Shown piece after piece: positions 24,472 through 33,411 of a stretch of 43,118 nt of DNA (position 1 is the first letter of the stretch; every line of letters begins with the position of its first letter). The stretch is from NCBI GenBank assembly GCA_905236245.1, contig CAJOPC010000034.1, positions 1 through 43,118 of the forward strand. Direction: 5' to 3'. Source of the DNA: an uncultured Alphaproteobacteria bacterium (GTDB lineage Bacteria > Pseudomonadota > Alphaproteobacteria > CAAHEQ01 > UBA3637). A program made the translations under genes and the position numbers. A model generated the notes under the pieces. That model did no database searches and was not told the origin of the DNA. It saw only the letters and a list, made by a program, of their open reading frames with translations.

Positions 24472-27400
24472 TTAGTACTTATACGACAAACCGAGCAACG
24501 CTCTGTAATCTGGCTGAGCTCCGGCCATATGATCTGGGTGCAAACGCATCATCAACTCACTGCGCCAATCATAAGTATCGGTTTCAACCATATAATATAA
24601 CCCAAGATCATACTCCCGCGAATTGGGCTTTAAAGAAACCTTTTGCTCATCAAAATAAACTCTATCGACATACATATCTCGTGCAACTGGCAAGTTAAAG
24701 GTCGCATGCCCTTCACGAATTCTAAGTGGTGAAGAAAATTGCAATCCAATTGTTTTTTCATCATCTGCTTGATAACGTGCATCAAAGGCGAAACTATCAC
24801 TGATCACATCTTTAATTTTCACAAGGCTCCTCGTTTGAGGAATTGAACTACGTCCATAATAATATGCCGCAGACAAAGTCACAGATTCTAAAGGTTTATA
24901 TTCAACACTGGCACCTGTAAAATACGTCTTGCCGTCATCTGTTGCAAAAGCTCCGCTTCCGTTCATACCTAGCAATGCATCTTTTTCTTTCATCATACCG
25001 CCAACAGCTTTGAAGGTCAAAGACCTATGTGGACGATAAGACACCTCAGAATTCAACACATGAACAGAGTGCTTAAACTCTTCATCTTTTGATGAATCCG
25101 TTTCATAGAAAGCATTTTTACCTGTGGTCACACCCATTAAAAATTTCAACTTCTCACTTCCCCATTGTTGAGCCAAAGAATAGCTGTCCTTCATATTTAT
25201 AAATGGATTTGCCAATACTTTATCAATATGTAATTTTTCATTAATGGTATCCGAACGATATGAGAACTTTAATTGAGATGACTCGTTAAAACGATAATTC
25301 ACATCTAAAATACCCAAACCGAGCAAGTTTTTATCTGTTTTGCTGGAAGCAAACGAAAAACTCAACTTGTCTTCAACGCCTGCTTTTTGAACTTTTGTTT
25401 TGGACATAAAGGATCTAAAATCTCGCTTAAAGGAATCTGGATCACGCAATGCGGATTTTACCTTTCCTTCAATAGATACCGCAAAAGGTCGATTATAATC
25501 ATCCAATGCCAAGACTGATTTAGGCGCTTTATTTTCCACCTTTTTATTGATTCCTTTTGGCAAAGCTAACCTTGTATCGGATAATGGTTGTTTACTAGAA
25601 ACCGATTGAGTTGTAGGCGTTTGTAAATCCCCCAATGGTTCCGTGGCCGCTTTTAGATCCACCATACCATGACCGTAAATTTTACTAATTTCATAGGTAT
25701 TGCCAAAACTATCCGTCCAAGTACTCAAAGAATCTGATATAGTTGAATTGAGAGCCCCTCCCCAATTTACCAAGTTTTTATTAGCACTCCGGAATAAAAT
25801 CTCTACAATTTGTTGACTGGTCAAATGCGGATAAGCAGACATCAATAAAGCGACAGAACCAGTTACCACCGGAGTTGCCATAGAGGTTCCCTGTGCATAA
25901 CCATAGGAAACTTTACTTGTTCCTTCAGTTATGTAAGCGTGGGAACTATTATCTTGAACTGTCGAATAAATACCCCACTCACTATGAATTTCGGTAAGAT
26001 AGTCATAATACGCATTCAAATTTCCCGTTGTAGGATTGTCTCGATAAATATCAATTAACTCTTCCAAACGATCATTGTTAACTTCTACGCCTCTGCTGAT
26101 ATCTCCACCAGGAGCGGTTAAACAATATCCTGCCGCCGCACCACAATATTGAGAATAAGACGCAAGCTTATTATCTTTATCCGCAGCGACAACGGTAATA
26201 AATAAATTTGTTTGATCGTATTGACTTCCTGGCAGGAATTCCGTTGACAAAGGAATACCACAATCGATACTGGCTTCGTGATAATTACCATCATTTCCTG
26301 CAGCCTTCACAGATACGATATTATTTTCAGCAGCAATTTGGTACATCCTAATAGCTGAATCAGACTCATGGAGCGTAGCTGATTTACCCACAGCATACGA
26401 TACTTCATCAGTGGAATTTCTAGTAGGAGCACCAAAGCTCATATTAACAACACGAACTCCTTCGTTTTTCAAAGTTTCCATGGTTTCATCGAATCCATAC
26501 CCATGCCATTTACCTCCAACAAAAAAAGCCCCTGGTCGACTGGCAACTACCAGCTCAGCATTGGGGGCAACACCCATCATTCCTAATTCATTTTGAGTCG
26601 CTCCGATGATGCCTGCCACATGCGTTCCATGATCATTTCCGCTCATATTTGAATAACGCTCAACCGAGGTCTCATCAGAAGAAATATCATGAGGTGCAGG
26701 ATCATTTTTCAATGCATCCCAATCGTATGTGGAAGAATACTGCGAAAAGCTGCTAGAAACCGTACTAGCCGTCCACCAACCATCGCTATCATTTCCTGCA
26801 TCAACCACATCAAAATCTGTAGCCCCTGTTTTATAAAAAACAAGATCGCCATACTCCGTGCCATTTTCTGTTTTTCGAGCCTTAAAACCATAACAATGTG
26901 TTGTATCACCGTTTCTACATGGGCCATAATCAAAATTGTATCCATACACTTTATTGTTGTCGCCTTTTACGATATTGCCTTTTAAATCAGGATGATTGAT
27001 GTCAAAACCATTATCCATAATTCCCACTCGAACTTTACTGCCAGTCGAATAATTTCCATCATCACCTATCAACTCACCAGTTTCTGAATTTCTGTTCACA
27101 ACATATCCGTTATATCCTCTGGCATAAGCATATTGCGCATTAATTTGCTCTAAAAAGCGACCCTTTTTAAATTCATTGGTCACATAGTTAGCAGGAGCAC
27201 CATTAGCAGGATGTGCCCCTATGTTTGGAAAATCAACGCTTACACAGGCACCATCTTTGACTGCATAACCAGGTGCACAAATACATGAATCAATGCCTTC
27301 TGATCCCTTGGGAGATGTAGCTCCCGTTGGACAATTGTTACATGTTGTTCCCACTGCGTATTGGTTTGCAGGACATTCAAATATACACTTCTTTTTATCC

Positions 27401-28659
27401 TCACTTATAGTATAAGGATCCTCACAATTCGTTATTTTTAATAAAGTATCTCCAGCAGAATAACAAGGGGCACTACATGTTGCATGCTCTGGGCAACTCG
27501 CTATATTAACATATCCTTCTCCGCAATTAACAGGAGAACAAGTATCTCCTTCATATCCTGACTGACAATCTGAGAACAAATGCGTTTCCGTTCCACCACG
27601 CCAACATGTTTGACAATCTACAGCATGTTCCGGGCAAGTCCCTACAGTGTATCCATTACATTCATTTTCTTCACATTTTACATAAGTATTTCCACCTGCT
27701 TCGCATGTCTCTCCTGGAATAGCGTGATATCCCGTTCCGCAACCAGATACATATCCAGGGCAAACTGCCAATCTACATTCCTTATATAATTCTTGACCAG
27801 ATTGACAAGTATTGCCTGTTTCTTCATAATCTCCTGTACATTCCTTTGTTGTATATGGGCAAACGATAGGGGTACAATTATCTCCTTCATATCCATCCTG
27901 GCATTTCGAGAAAGAATACGTTTCTGTCGTACCACGCCAACATGTTTGACAATTTTGGGCATATTCTGGGCACGAACCTACTTTATACCCGCTACATGCA
28001 TTTTCTTCACATTTTACATAAGTTTTACCATTTGTTTGACATTGATCTCCCGATATTGGATGCCATCCTTGCCCACAGCTCTCGACATAATCTGAACACT
28101 TGTTTCCGCCAGAACTCTTTGAATGGCCACCGCCGCCACCACTTGTGGCCATAGCAACAATACCACCTGCAATAACTGCAGCGCCAACACCAATACCGGT
28201 CCAACCAAGAACACCTATACCTTCACTTGTCTTGGTAATACCAGTATAACTTCCAGCATCTGCCCAAGTCGACGCCATAGCGGGCTGTCTTGCAAACTCA
28301 TTATATCCATTAGCCCACACCGGATAAGAATAATTATTTTGCATTAAAATTTGTCGATAAGCCATGGGAATTTGACGCATACAACTTGCATTAACATTGG
28401 CTCCTGCACGAATTAAAGTTGCGACGCCCACGCGATTTTGACGCCATACTTCCTCACACAAAGCGGTATTACCTTTGCTGTCAGGCAATTCTAATGAATA
28501 ACCTTTTTTTCTGATGTTTAATATGGCTGTTAAATTTCCCGTTTCTGCGTGATAAGCCAATGCGCGACGTGGAGTCACGCGGATCATCTCAGCCTTTGTC
28601 GGGCTACACAAAGCCATAGCAACTAATAAGACAATCCCTTGTTTCAACGCAGATTTCAA
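24472..28659 (-). CDS. Subtilisin-like (S8) autotransporter with ankyrin-like and Cys-rich modules
   Basis: A 1395-residue surface protein. In order: signal peptide (1-23); ankyrin-like repeats (about 41-90, ending AGANVN); a hydrophobic Gly/Ala stretch (about 147-178); a Cys-rich zone (188-472) with a duplicated module and a GCC2/GCC3-like end (CNNCPTGATSPKGSEG); an S8 peptidase domain with Asp549 (GIMDNG), His677 (NDHGTHVAG), oxyanion Asn789 (AAGND) and Ser926 (GTSMATP); a linker; and a C-terminal region of alternating strands (about 1095-1395) ending LGLSYKY, as expected for an outer-membrane barrel. The start is TTG 28659 with GGGAG 6 bases upstream. The catalytic triad is complete. The barrel call rests on strand pattern and the aromatic C-terminus. 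An active surface or secreted protease is likely; the substrate is unknown. Confidence 0.9.
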   Translation of the reverse strand: MKSALKQGIVLLVAMALCSPTKAEMIRVTPRRALAYHAETGNLTAILNIRKKGYSLELPDSKGNTALCEEVWRQNRVGVATLIRAGANVNASCMRQIPMAYRQILMQNNYSYPVWANGYNEFARQPAMASTWADAGSYTGITKTSEGIGVLGWTGIGVGAAVIAGGIVAMATSGGGGGHSKSSGGNKCSDYVESCGQGWHPISGDQCQTNGKTYVKCEENACSGYKVGSCPEYAQNCQTCWRGTTETYSFSKCQDGYEGDNCTPIVCPYTTKECTGDYEETGNTCQSGQELYKECRLAVCPGYVSGCGTGYHAIPGETCEAGGNTYVKCEENECNGYTVGTCPEHAVDCQTCWRGGTETHLFSDCQSGYEGDTCSPVNCGEGYVNIASCPEHATCSAPCYSAGDTLLKITNCEDPYTISEDKKKCIFECPANQYAVGTTCNNCPTGATSPKGSEGIDSCICAPGYAVKDGACVSVDFPNIGAHPANGAPANYVTNEFKKGRFLEQINAQYAYARGYNGYVVNRNSETGELIGDDGNYSTGSKVRVGIMDNGFDINHPDLKGNIVKGDNNKVYGYNFDYGPCRNGDTTHCYGFKARKTENGTEYGDLVFYKTGATDFDVVDAGNDSDGWWTASTVSSSFSQYSSTYDWDALKNDPAPHDISSDETSVERYSNMSGNDHGTHVAGIIGATQNELGMMGVAPNAELVVASRPGAFFVGGKWHGYGFDETMETLKNEGVRVVNMSFGAPTRNSTDEVSYAVGKSATLHESDSAIRMYQIAAENNIVSVKAAGNDGNYHEASIDCGIPLSTEFLPGSQYDQTNLFITVVAADKDNKLASYSQYCGAAAGYCLTAPGGDISRGVEVNNDRLEELIDIYRDNPTTGNLNAYYDYLTEIHSEWGIYSTVQDNSSHAYITEGTSKVSYGYAQGTSMATPVVTGSVALLMSAYPHLTSQQIVEILFRSANKNLVNWGGALNSTISDSLSTWTDSFGNTYEISKIYGHGMVDLKAATEPLGDLQTPTTQSVSSKQPLSDTRLALPKGINKKVENKAPKSVLALDDYNRPFAVSIEGKVKSALRDPDSFKRDFRSFMSKTKVQKAGVEDKLSFSFASSKTDKNLLGLGILDVNYRFNESSQLKFSYRSDTINEKLHIDKVLANPFINMKDSYSLAQQWGSEKLKFLMGVTTGKNAFYETDSSKDEEFKHSVHVLNSEVSYRPHRSLTFKAVGGMMKEKDALLGMNGSGAFATDDGKTYFTGASVEYKPLESVTLSAAYYYGRSSIPQTRSLVKIKDVISDSFAFDARYQADDEKTIGLQFSSPLRIREGHATFNLPVARDMYVDRVYFDEQKVSLKPNSREYDLGLYYMVETDTYDWRSELMMRLHPDHMAGAQPDYRALLGLSYKY
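27538..28098 (-). repeat. Tandem Cys-rich module inside the autotransporter gene
   Basis: Residues 188-262 and 300-374 of the protein are two copies of the same module, a period of 112 residues. In the last 49 residues of each copy 36 are identical, including YVKCEEN, QTCWRG, and GYEGD followed by C. The Cys positions are conserved. Confidence 0.8.
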
Positions 28660-28723
28660 CTCTATCTCCCTAGCAACATATTATTCTAATCTTATGCTAA
28701 CTAAACAAAATAGAAAAAGCAAG

Positions 28724-28837
28724 CTATTTTTTAACAATTTTACTGATTATTTTGCCTTTTGAAAACAGGTTGATAACATCCTTAAATAACAGCGCTCCTA
28801 TCTTCCCAAAATTCACTCTTGCATGTTCCAGTGACAT
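28724..28837 (-). CDS. Possible 37-residue cationic amphipathic peptide
   Basis: An open frame from ATG 28837 to TAG 28724, between the tRNA-Val(GAC) terminator and the autotransporter gene. The peptide reads MSLEHARVNFGKIGALLF, then KDVINLFSKGKIISKIVKK: a likely amphipathic helix with a Lys-rich C-terminus. There is no Shine-Dalgarno and no clear promoter, and a frame this long arises by chance fairly often in AT-rich DNA. GTG 28816 is an alternative start. It could be real, a remnant or chance. Confidence 0.25.
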   Translation of the reverse strand: MSLEHARVNFGKIGALLFKDVINLFSKGKIISKIVKK

Positions 28838-28852
28838 GTACAAAACAGACAC

Positions 28853-28877
28853 AAAAAAAGCCTTGAAAAATCAAGGC
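28853..28877 (-). terminator. Rho-independent terminator of tRNA-Val(GAC)
   Basis: GCCTTGA pairs with TCAAGGC around a 4-base A/T loop and is followed on the minus strand by TTTTTTT. It begins about 10 bases after the CCA end. Confidence 0.85.
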
Positions 28878-28887
28878 ATTTAATAAA

Positions 28888-28964
28888 TGGTGGGTGTGAT
28901 TGGACTCGAACCAGCGACCTTTACGATGTCAACGTAACGCTCTAACCACCTGAGCTACACACCC
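28888..28964 (-). tRNA. tRNA-Val, anticodon GAC
   Basis: The minus strand folds with acceptor stem GGGTGTG/CACACCC, D arm GCTC...GAGC, anticodon stem TTACG/CGTAA around TTGACAT (anticodon GAC), T loop TTCGAGT and encoded CCA at 28888-28890. The T stem GCTGG/CCAAT has one C-A mismatch and one G-T pair, so it is slightly irregular, but all other parts are sound. Confidence 0.92.
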
Positions 28965-29023
28965 TTTGTCCGAAAACAGTATATTTTTACACTATTTTAA
29001 TTTAAAAAGCAAGAACTTTTTTC

Positions 29024-29052
29024 TTGCAAGTCAATTTTTTTTTGCTTATAGT
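29024..29052 (+). promoter_or_regulatory. Promoter of murJ, predicted leaderless
   Basis: TTGCAA (29024-29029), 17 bp, TATAGT (29047-29052), then 6 bp to the ATG at 29059. There is no Shine-Dalgarno before that ATG. Confidence 0.7.
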
Positions 29053-29058
29053 TTGAAT

Positions 29059-30639
29059 ATGTCGTTATTAAAAAGCATAGCAACTGTAAGTGGAGGAACC
29101 GCCATTAGCCGTGTGGTAGGTTTCATTAGGGATATCTTAATTGCCCGTTTTTTGGGGGCCAGCATGGCCGCCGATGCCTTTTTTGTTGCTTTACGTTTTC
29201 CAAATTTATTTCGCAGTTTATTCGCCGAAGGCACATTGAATGTTGCCTTTGTTCCTTTGTTTACGGGAGAATTACATAAAAGCAAACGGCAAGCCTTGAA
29301 CTTTGCAAAAGCCGTCTACAGTTTTCTTTTTTATATCTTATTGATTTTTGTCATCATAATGGAAATTTTGATGCCTGCGCTGATGTTCTTATTTGCGCCA
29401 GGCTTTGATGAAATTCCCGGAAAGCTTGAATTAACGACATCTCTTTCCCGTATCACATTCCCATTTTTGATGTTTGTTTCATTGGTTTCATTACTGGCGG
29501 GAATTTTAAATTCTGTTGGTAAATTTTGGGCGGCCGCCTTTACCCCAACAATTTTAAACTTATGCATGATTGGCAGTTTGTTATGTCTCACCCCTTTTAT
29601 ATCTGGAACAGATGCACCTGCATATGCACTTGCCTGGGGCGTTTTAGGTGCAGGCATGATAGAACTTTTATTCCTAAGTTGGCACATAAAAAAATCTGGA
29701 TATATATTTGGCTTGATATCACCGATTAAAGCCATATTCCATATGACAAAAGAGGTTAAAACTCTTCTCAAAAAAATGTTGCCCGGTATATTGGGATCTG
29801 GTGTTTATCAAATCAATTTATTTTTAGATACATTGTTTGTTTCTTTAGTTGGTGCAGGTGCTATGTCTTGGCTCAATTATGCACAACACTTATTCCAATT
29901 ACCAATCGGGATTATTGGGGTTGCCATAGGAACAGCTCTATTACCAGTATTATCTCACCATATAAAATCTGGCGAACGAGATCAAGCCAATACTCAACTT
30001 AACCGAGGACTTGAACTTTCCATTGCCATGTCTGGTGCATCTATGATCGGACTTATATTTTTAGCAACTCCCATTATTCAAACACTTTTTGAACATGGAG
30101 CTTTTACAGCGGATGACACCATTCACACAGCGCGTGCATTGATTGTCTTTGCTATAGGGCTCCCCGCCTATATGATGATCAAAGCACTTTCACCTTTCTT
30201 TTATGCACGAGGGGACACAACAACCCCTGTGAAAATTGCCATTATAGGTGTTATTCTCAATACAATTTTGGCTTTAACCTTGATGCAATTCTTAGGATAT
30301 GTTGGAATTGCATTAGCGACAGGCCTAACAACTTGGATTAATGCAACGCAATATTGGTTGCGTCTCAGAAACAACAAGGAGTTCAGTTTAGATAATTTAT
30401 TCAAATATCGGGTCAAACGCATTATTTTGTCTTGTATAATTATGGCCGTCAGCTTATGGTTTGGTAGATGGGGCATGCAATTCCTATCCACAAACACTGA
30501 TAAATTAGCCCAAATTTTAGCATTAGCTTTGCTAGTTGCATTAGGAAGCGCCACCTTCTTAATTTCTTTGTTGACAACTCGTGCATTTTCTGTTAAACAG
30601 ATAGTGATGCTATTAAAGCATAGGGGGCGTCATGTATAA
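29059..30639 (+). CDS. murJ: Lipid II flippase MurJ
   Basis: The 526-residue multi-spanning protein flips lipid II across the inner membrane for peptidoglycan synthesis. It begins MSLLKSIATVSGGTAISRVVGFIRDILIARFLG (abridged: GGTAISRVVGFIRD) and continues ADAFFVALRFPNLFRSLFAEG, both hallmark MurJ blocks with the conserved Arg residues. About 14 hydrophobic helices follow. ATG 29059 is chosen because the upstream in-frame codons overlap the tRNA-Val gene region and the promoter. The last 8 bp overlap the next gene. Confidence 0.95.
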   Translation: MSLLKSIATVSGGTAISRVVGFIRDILIARFLGASMAADAFFVALRFPNLFRSLFAEGTLNVAFVPLFTGELHKSKRQALNFAKAVYSFLFYILLIFVIIMEILMPALMFLFAPGFDEIPGKLELTTSLSRITFPFLMFVSLVSLLAGILNSVGKFWAAAFTPTILNLCMIGSLLCLTPFISGTDAPAYALAWGVLGAGMIELLFLSWHIKKSGYIFGLISPIKAIFHMTKEVKTLLKKMLPGILGSGVYQINLFLDTLFVSLVGAGAMSWLNYAQHLFQLPIGIIGVAIGTALLPVLSHHIKSGERDQANTQLNRGLELSIAMSGASMIGLIFLATPIIQTLFEHGAFTADDTIHTARALIVFAIGLPAYMMIKALSPFFYARGDTTTPVKIAIIGVILNTILALTLMQFLGYVGIALATGLTTWINATQYWLRLRNNKEFSLDNLFKYRVKRIILSCIIMAVSLWFGRWGMQFLSTNTDKLAQILALALLVALGSATFLISLLTTRAFSVKQIVMLLKHRGRHV

Positions 30640-31468
30640 ATTTCTATTTGCTATGTTAATCTTTTGCGGAAATGTTGCACACGCAACATCCTTAGACAAT
30701 GCAATACAACAGCTTTCACAAGAAATTCCTGGCACCATTGTGACACCCACTACAACAGAAGAATTACAAAGCTTATTTAAAGATGCAACGCTCACTTCTG
30801 TTCCCCGAATCTTTGTTGATCGATTGCCTGATGACTTTGCGGAAAATGGCTCTCATGAGTTATATGCCAAGGTTATCACTGCTTTGATTTTACGCTCAAA
30901 CGAACAGATTTTAAGAGAAAAAATGTTGTTAGGTGCCTTAAAACGGAAGTTTGAGAAAAATGAAGATTGGTCGGAACAAGAAAGCGCCTTTTTCAACAGC
31001 CTCGTTGAAAAGTATGATGCCATTGCCGTAAAAACAAAAGCAACGCAACTTGAACAATTATCTCTTAAAATTGATGAAATTACTCCAGGACTGGCCTTAG
31101 CACAGAGCGTTTATACAACAGATTGGGGCAAAAGAAATATGCAATCTCCCTATGCCCAAAAGGGGTGGTTAGACGATAAAAACTATACAGAAACCACATA
31201 TAATTCTTTGATAAAGGCCACCGAATCTTATGTCGAAGAGATGAACTCAGAGCCGAGTTATTGGCCTTGGCGGGAATACAGACGACGCGCAGCACATCGG
31301 CGAGCAACGGAAAATCTGCCTTATCTATTGGCTGGCAAACTAATGTCTTATCAATTAGAGGATCCGGACTACACCAGGTCATTACAGCAAATAATTACGG
31401 ACAATCCGTTTATTATAAAAAAATTATTTCATGCAACATTTTCAGACGAAAAAGGAGAGTCTAAATGA
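30632..31468 (+). CDS. Exported protein of unknown function
   Basis: A 278-residue protein with a signal peptide (KFLFAMLIFCGNVAHA) and a largely helical, charged body. Aromatic residues cluster near YWPWREYRRRAAHRR (about residues 208-222). I do not recognise a family. ATG 30632 overlaps the end of murJ by 8 bp and has AGGGGG 4 bases upstream; its stop overlaps the next start. It is thus tightly coupled between a lipid II flippase and a DUF192 protein, which suggests, but does not show, a periplasmic envelope role. Confidence 0.75.
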   Translation: MYKFLFAMLIFCGNVAHATSLDNAIQQLSQEIPGTIVTPTTTEELQSLFKDATLTSVPRIFVDRLPDDFAENGSHELYAKVITALILRSNEQILREKMLLGALKRKFEKNEDWSEQESAFFNSLVEKYDAIAVKTKATQLEQLSLKIDEITPGLALAQSVYTTDWGKRNMQSPYAQKGWLDDKNYTETTYNSLIKATESYVEEMNSEPSYWPWREYRRRAAHRRATENLPYLLAGKLMSYQLEDPDYTRSLQQIITDNPFIIKKLFHATFSDEKGESK

Positions 31469-31974
31469 AAAAAACAACAAAAAATATTGTTCGTGGGAAA
31501 AAGCTTGTTCAACGCGAAGAAAATCATGTTTTTCTTAAATTAGCCGTTTTGTTTGTCATTGTTGTTATCGCAATCATTGGTTTATGGGTAAACTTTTTCG
31601 GATCACATGACTTAAACATCCAAACACCAAATGGAGTTGTTTCCTTTAAGGTAGAACGCGCTTTGACTCCTGCCCAACAACAAAAAGGCCTTATGTTTCG
31701 CGAATCCTTGGGCGAAAAGGAAGGGATGATCTTTTTGTTTGCAAAAAATCGGATAGCTCAAATGTGGATGAAAAATACATTTATTCCTTTGGACATGATC
31801 TTTTTTGACGACAATGGGCATGTTGTGTTGATTCATCGCAATGCACAACCTTTGGATCTTAAATTAATTTCAAGTGTTGTTCCTGTGGCTGGTGTTTTAG
31901 AAATAAATGCCGGAGCAAGCAAAAAATTTGGCATCAATACACGTTCCAAACTTGACCTAAAGATGGTTAGATAG
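31465..31974 (+). CDS. DUF192 family membrane-anchored protein
   Basis: A 169-residue protein with a basic N-terminus, one membrane anchor (about residues 25-45, LKLAVLFVIVVIAIIGLWV) and a DUF192 domain. Hallmarks are the RALTPAQQQKGLMFRESLGEKEGMIFLF stretch (abridged: QKGLMFRESL, EGMIFLF), MWMKNTFIPLDMIFFD and VLEINAGASKKFGI. The domain function is not established. It overlaps the preceding gene by 4 bp (ATGA) and converges with tsaC, whose stop is 3 bp away. Confidence 0.9.
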   Translation: MKKTTKNIVRGKKLVQREENHVFLKLAVLFVIVVIAIIGLWVNFFGSHDLNIQTPNGVVSFKVERALTPAQQQKGLMFRESLGEKEGMIFLFAKNRIAQMWMKNTFIPLDMIFFDDNGHVVLIHRNAQPLDLKLISSVVPVAGVLEINAGASKKFGINTRSKLDLKMVR

Positions 31975-31977
31975 AAT

Positions 31978-32919
31978 TCAATCTTTGTAGGAAGCACGCT
32001 TAATGCGATCATTGATTGCTCGGCCTAATCCTTCCATTGGAATAGGAGCAATGGCGATTTTTGTGTATTTTGTTTGTTCTTCCGCTTGATGCATATACGC
32101 AAACAAGTTGGCGGTAGCTTCACGCAAGTCCCCACTTTTGCTTAAATTTAAATGACCATCAATTTGACCAAAACCAATCATAAACTCATCATCATTTGGA
32201 TGAATTACATTGATTCTGGTTTCATACTTGGGGGCATAATGTTTCAGCATTTGCCCCGGAGAAGATGGCAAATTTGGATTACCTCCTGAAATTAATACAG
32301 GCTCTCCTAAAAAGGAACTGATTTCCTCCATAGGAATACCCCCTGCTCGCAACAAGACAACATCCTTACTCGTCAAATCAATAATAGTAGATTCCACACC
32401 CACTCCGCACGCACCGCCATCTAAAATCATCGGCACTCGATTTCCTAAACTACGCTCAACATGAGAAGCCGTTGTCGGACTAATACTCTGGGATCTATTT
32501 GCAGAGGGCGCCACAATAGGCGTTTCACTTTTGCGAATAAGCTCTAACGCCACGGAATGATTTGGCATACGCACACTAACGGTTGGCAAGCCAGCGCAAG
32601 CTAAATCAAGAGATTCCACAAATTGTTTGCGCTTTAAAACCATAGTAAGCGGCCCCGGCCAAAACTTTTTTGCCAAAGCCTTAACTCGAGAATCAGTCTG
32701 AGCATAATCTTTTAAAAAATCTACATCAGCAATATGAGAAATCAGCGGATTAAATGTCGGACGATTTTTGGCTTCAAAAATTTTCGCAACAGCCTTTGGA
32801 TTATAGGCGTCAGCTCCTAGCCCGTAAACTGTTTCAGTTGGAAAAGCTACAACCTCTCCTTGTTGAATCAAGTGAGCAGCTTTAGCTATATTCTCATCTG
32901 TTGCATTAAAAATCGGCAT
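31978..32919 (-). CDS. L-threonylcarbamoyladenylate synthase, Sua5 type
   Basis: The enzyme makes threonylcarbamoyl-AMP for the t6A modification of ANN-decoding tRNAs. The 313-residue protein has the TsaC core (GEVVAFPTETVYGLGADA, KRPTFNPL-type FEAKNRPTFNPLI, FWPGPLTMVL, VPMPNH-like VSVRMPNH, PIVAPSANRSQSISPTTA) and the C-terminal Sua5 extension (about 200-313), so it is the long form. The ATG at 32919 follows directly on a terminator hairpin; the 3' arm of that hairpin supplies GAGG, the only Shine-Dalgarno-like sequence. It lies downstream of the ferredoxin gene. Confidence 0.93.
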   Translation of the reverse strand: MPIFNATDENIAKAAHLIQQGEVVAFPTETVYGLGADAYNPKAVAKIFEAKNRPTFNPLISHIADVDFLKDYAQTDSRVKALAKKFWPGPLTMVLKRKQFVESLDLACAGLPTVSVRMPNHSVALELIRKSETPIVAPSANRSQSISPTTASHVERSLGNRVPMILDGGACGVGVESTIIDLTSKDVVLLRAGGIPMEEISSFLGEPVLISGGNPNLPSSPGQMLKHYAPKYETRINVIHPNDDEFMIGFGQIDGHLNLSKSGDLREATANLFAYMHQAEEQTKYTKIAIAPIPMEGLGRAINDRIKRASYKD

Positions 32920-32947
32920 AAAAAATCCTCGGGCATTAAACCCGAGG
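32920..32947 (-). terminator. Rho-independent terminator between ferredoxin gene and tsaC
   Basis: On the minus strand CCTCGGG pairs with CCCGAGG around a 7-base loop and is followed by ATTTTTT, which runs directly into the tsaC ATG. The GAGG in the downstream arm is 7 bases before that ATG. Confidence 0.85.
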
Positions 32948-32961
32948 TCTCTTAGTAAAAA

Positions 32962-33198
32962 CTATTTTGCTGGTGGGAATTTAGCGGCGTTTTCCGCATT
33001 ATATTGGACCCACTTTTGATCTGCTTCGTCAGAGGATTTAATAGCGCCCTGTGGGCATTCACTCAAACAAACACCGCAGTCAATACAAGCATTTGGATCA
33101 ACCACCATTTGTGTTTCACCCTTATGGAAAGCACCTACTGGACAAACTTCGGCACAAGCACCACACAAAACACATGAATCATTTACTACTGAAGGCAT
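32962..33198 (-). CDS. 2[4Fe-4S] ferredoxin
   Basis: A 78-residue low-potential electron carrier. Two CxxCxxCxxxCP clusters are complete: CVLCGACAEVCP near the N-terminus and CIDCGVCLSECP in the middle. The C-terminal tail of about 25 residues (DQKWVQYNAENAAKFPPAK) is longer than in minimal clostridial ferredoxins, as in several proteobacterial ones. It has its own promoter and AAGGAG Shine-Dalgarno, and a terminator follows. The partner enzymes are not in the window. Such ferredoxins are common where pyruvate:ferredoxin oxidoreductase, hydrogenase or Rnf operate. Confidence 0.95.
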   Translation of the reverse strand: MPSVVNDSCVLCGACAEVCPVGAFHKGETQMVVDPNACIDCGVCLSECPQGAIKSSDEADQKWVQYNAENAAKFPPAK

Positions 33199-33231
33199 AT
33201 TTTTCTCCTTTAAAAAAATTGAACGAGTCTA

Positions 33232-33260
33232 ATGATAGGTTACTTTATATAAAAATGCAA
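33232..33260 (-). promoter_or_regulatory. Promoter of the ferredoxin gene
   Basis: TTGCAT (33255-33260), 17 bp, TATCAT (33232-33237) on the minus strand, followed by AAGGAG before the ATG at 33198. Confidence 0.65.
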
Positions 33261-33320
33261 GTCTTTTTTTTAAATTCTTCAAAAAAGTAGCCTTTATCTA
33301 AGGGGGATCAAGATTTCTCG

Positions 33321-33349
33321 TTGACAATTCAATGCAAATATGCTAGAAT
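33321..33349 (+). promoter_or_regulatory. Strong sigma-70 promoter of the 267-residue unknown gene
   Basis: TTGACA (33321-33326), 17 bp, TAGAAT (33344-33349). The predicted start near 33356 leaves a 55-base leader that includes a CCTTTTTTA stretch and AAAGGAAA before the ATG. Confidence 0.8.
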
Positions 33350-33411
33350 TCCGCGCGAAAAATAGGTGATAGTGCCTTTTTTATTGGTTTATTCCGGCTG
33401 AAAGGAAATAT

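Noticed and set aside
33356-33411. Attenuator in the leader of the 267-residue gene (GGTGATAGTGCC followed by TTTTTT)
   Set aside because: The stem is only three pairs with a G-T; too weak to call.
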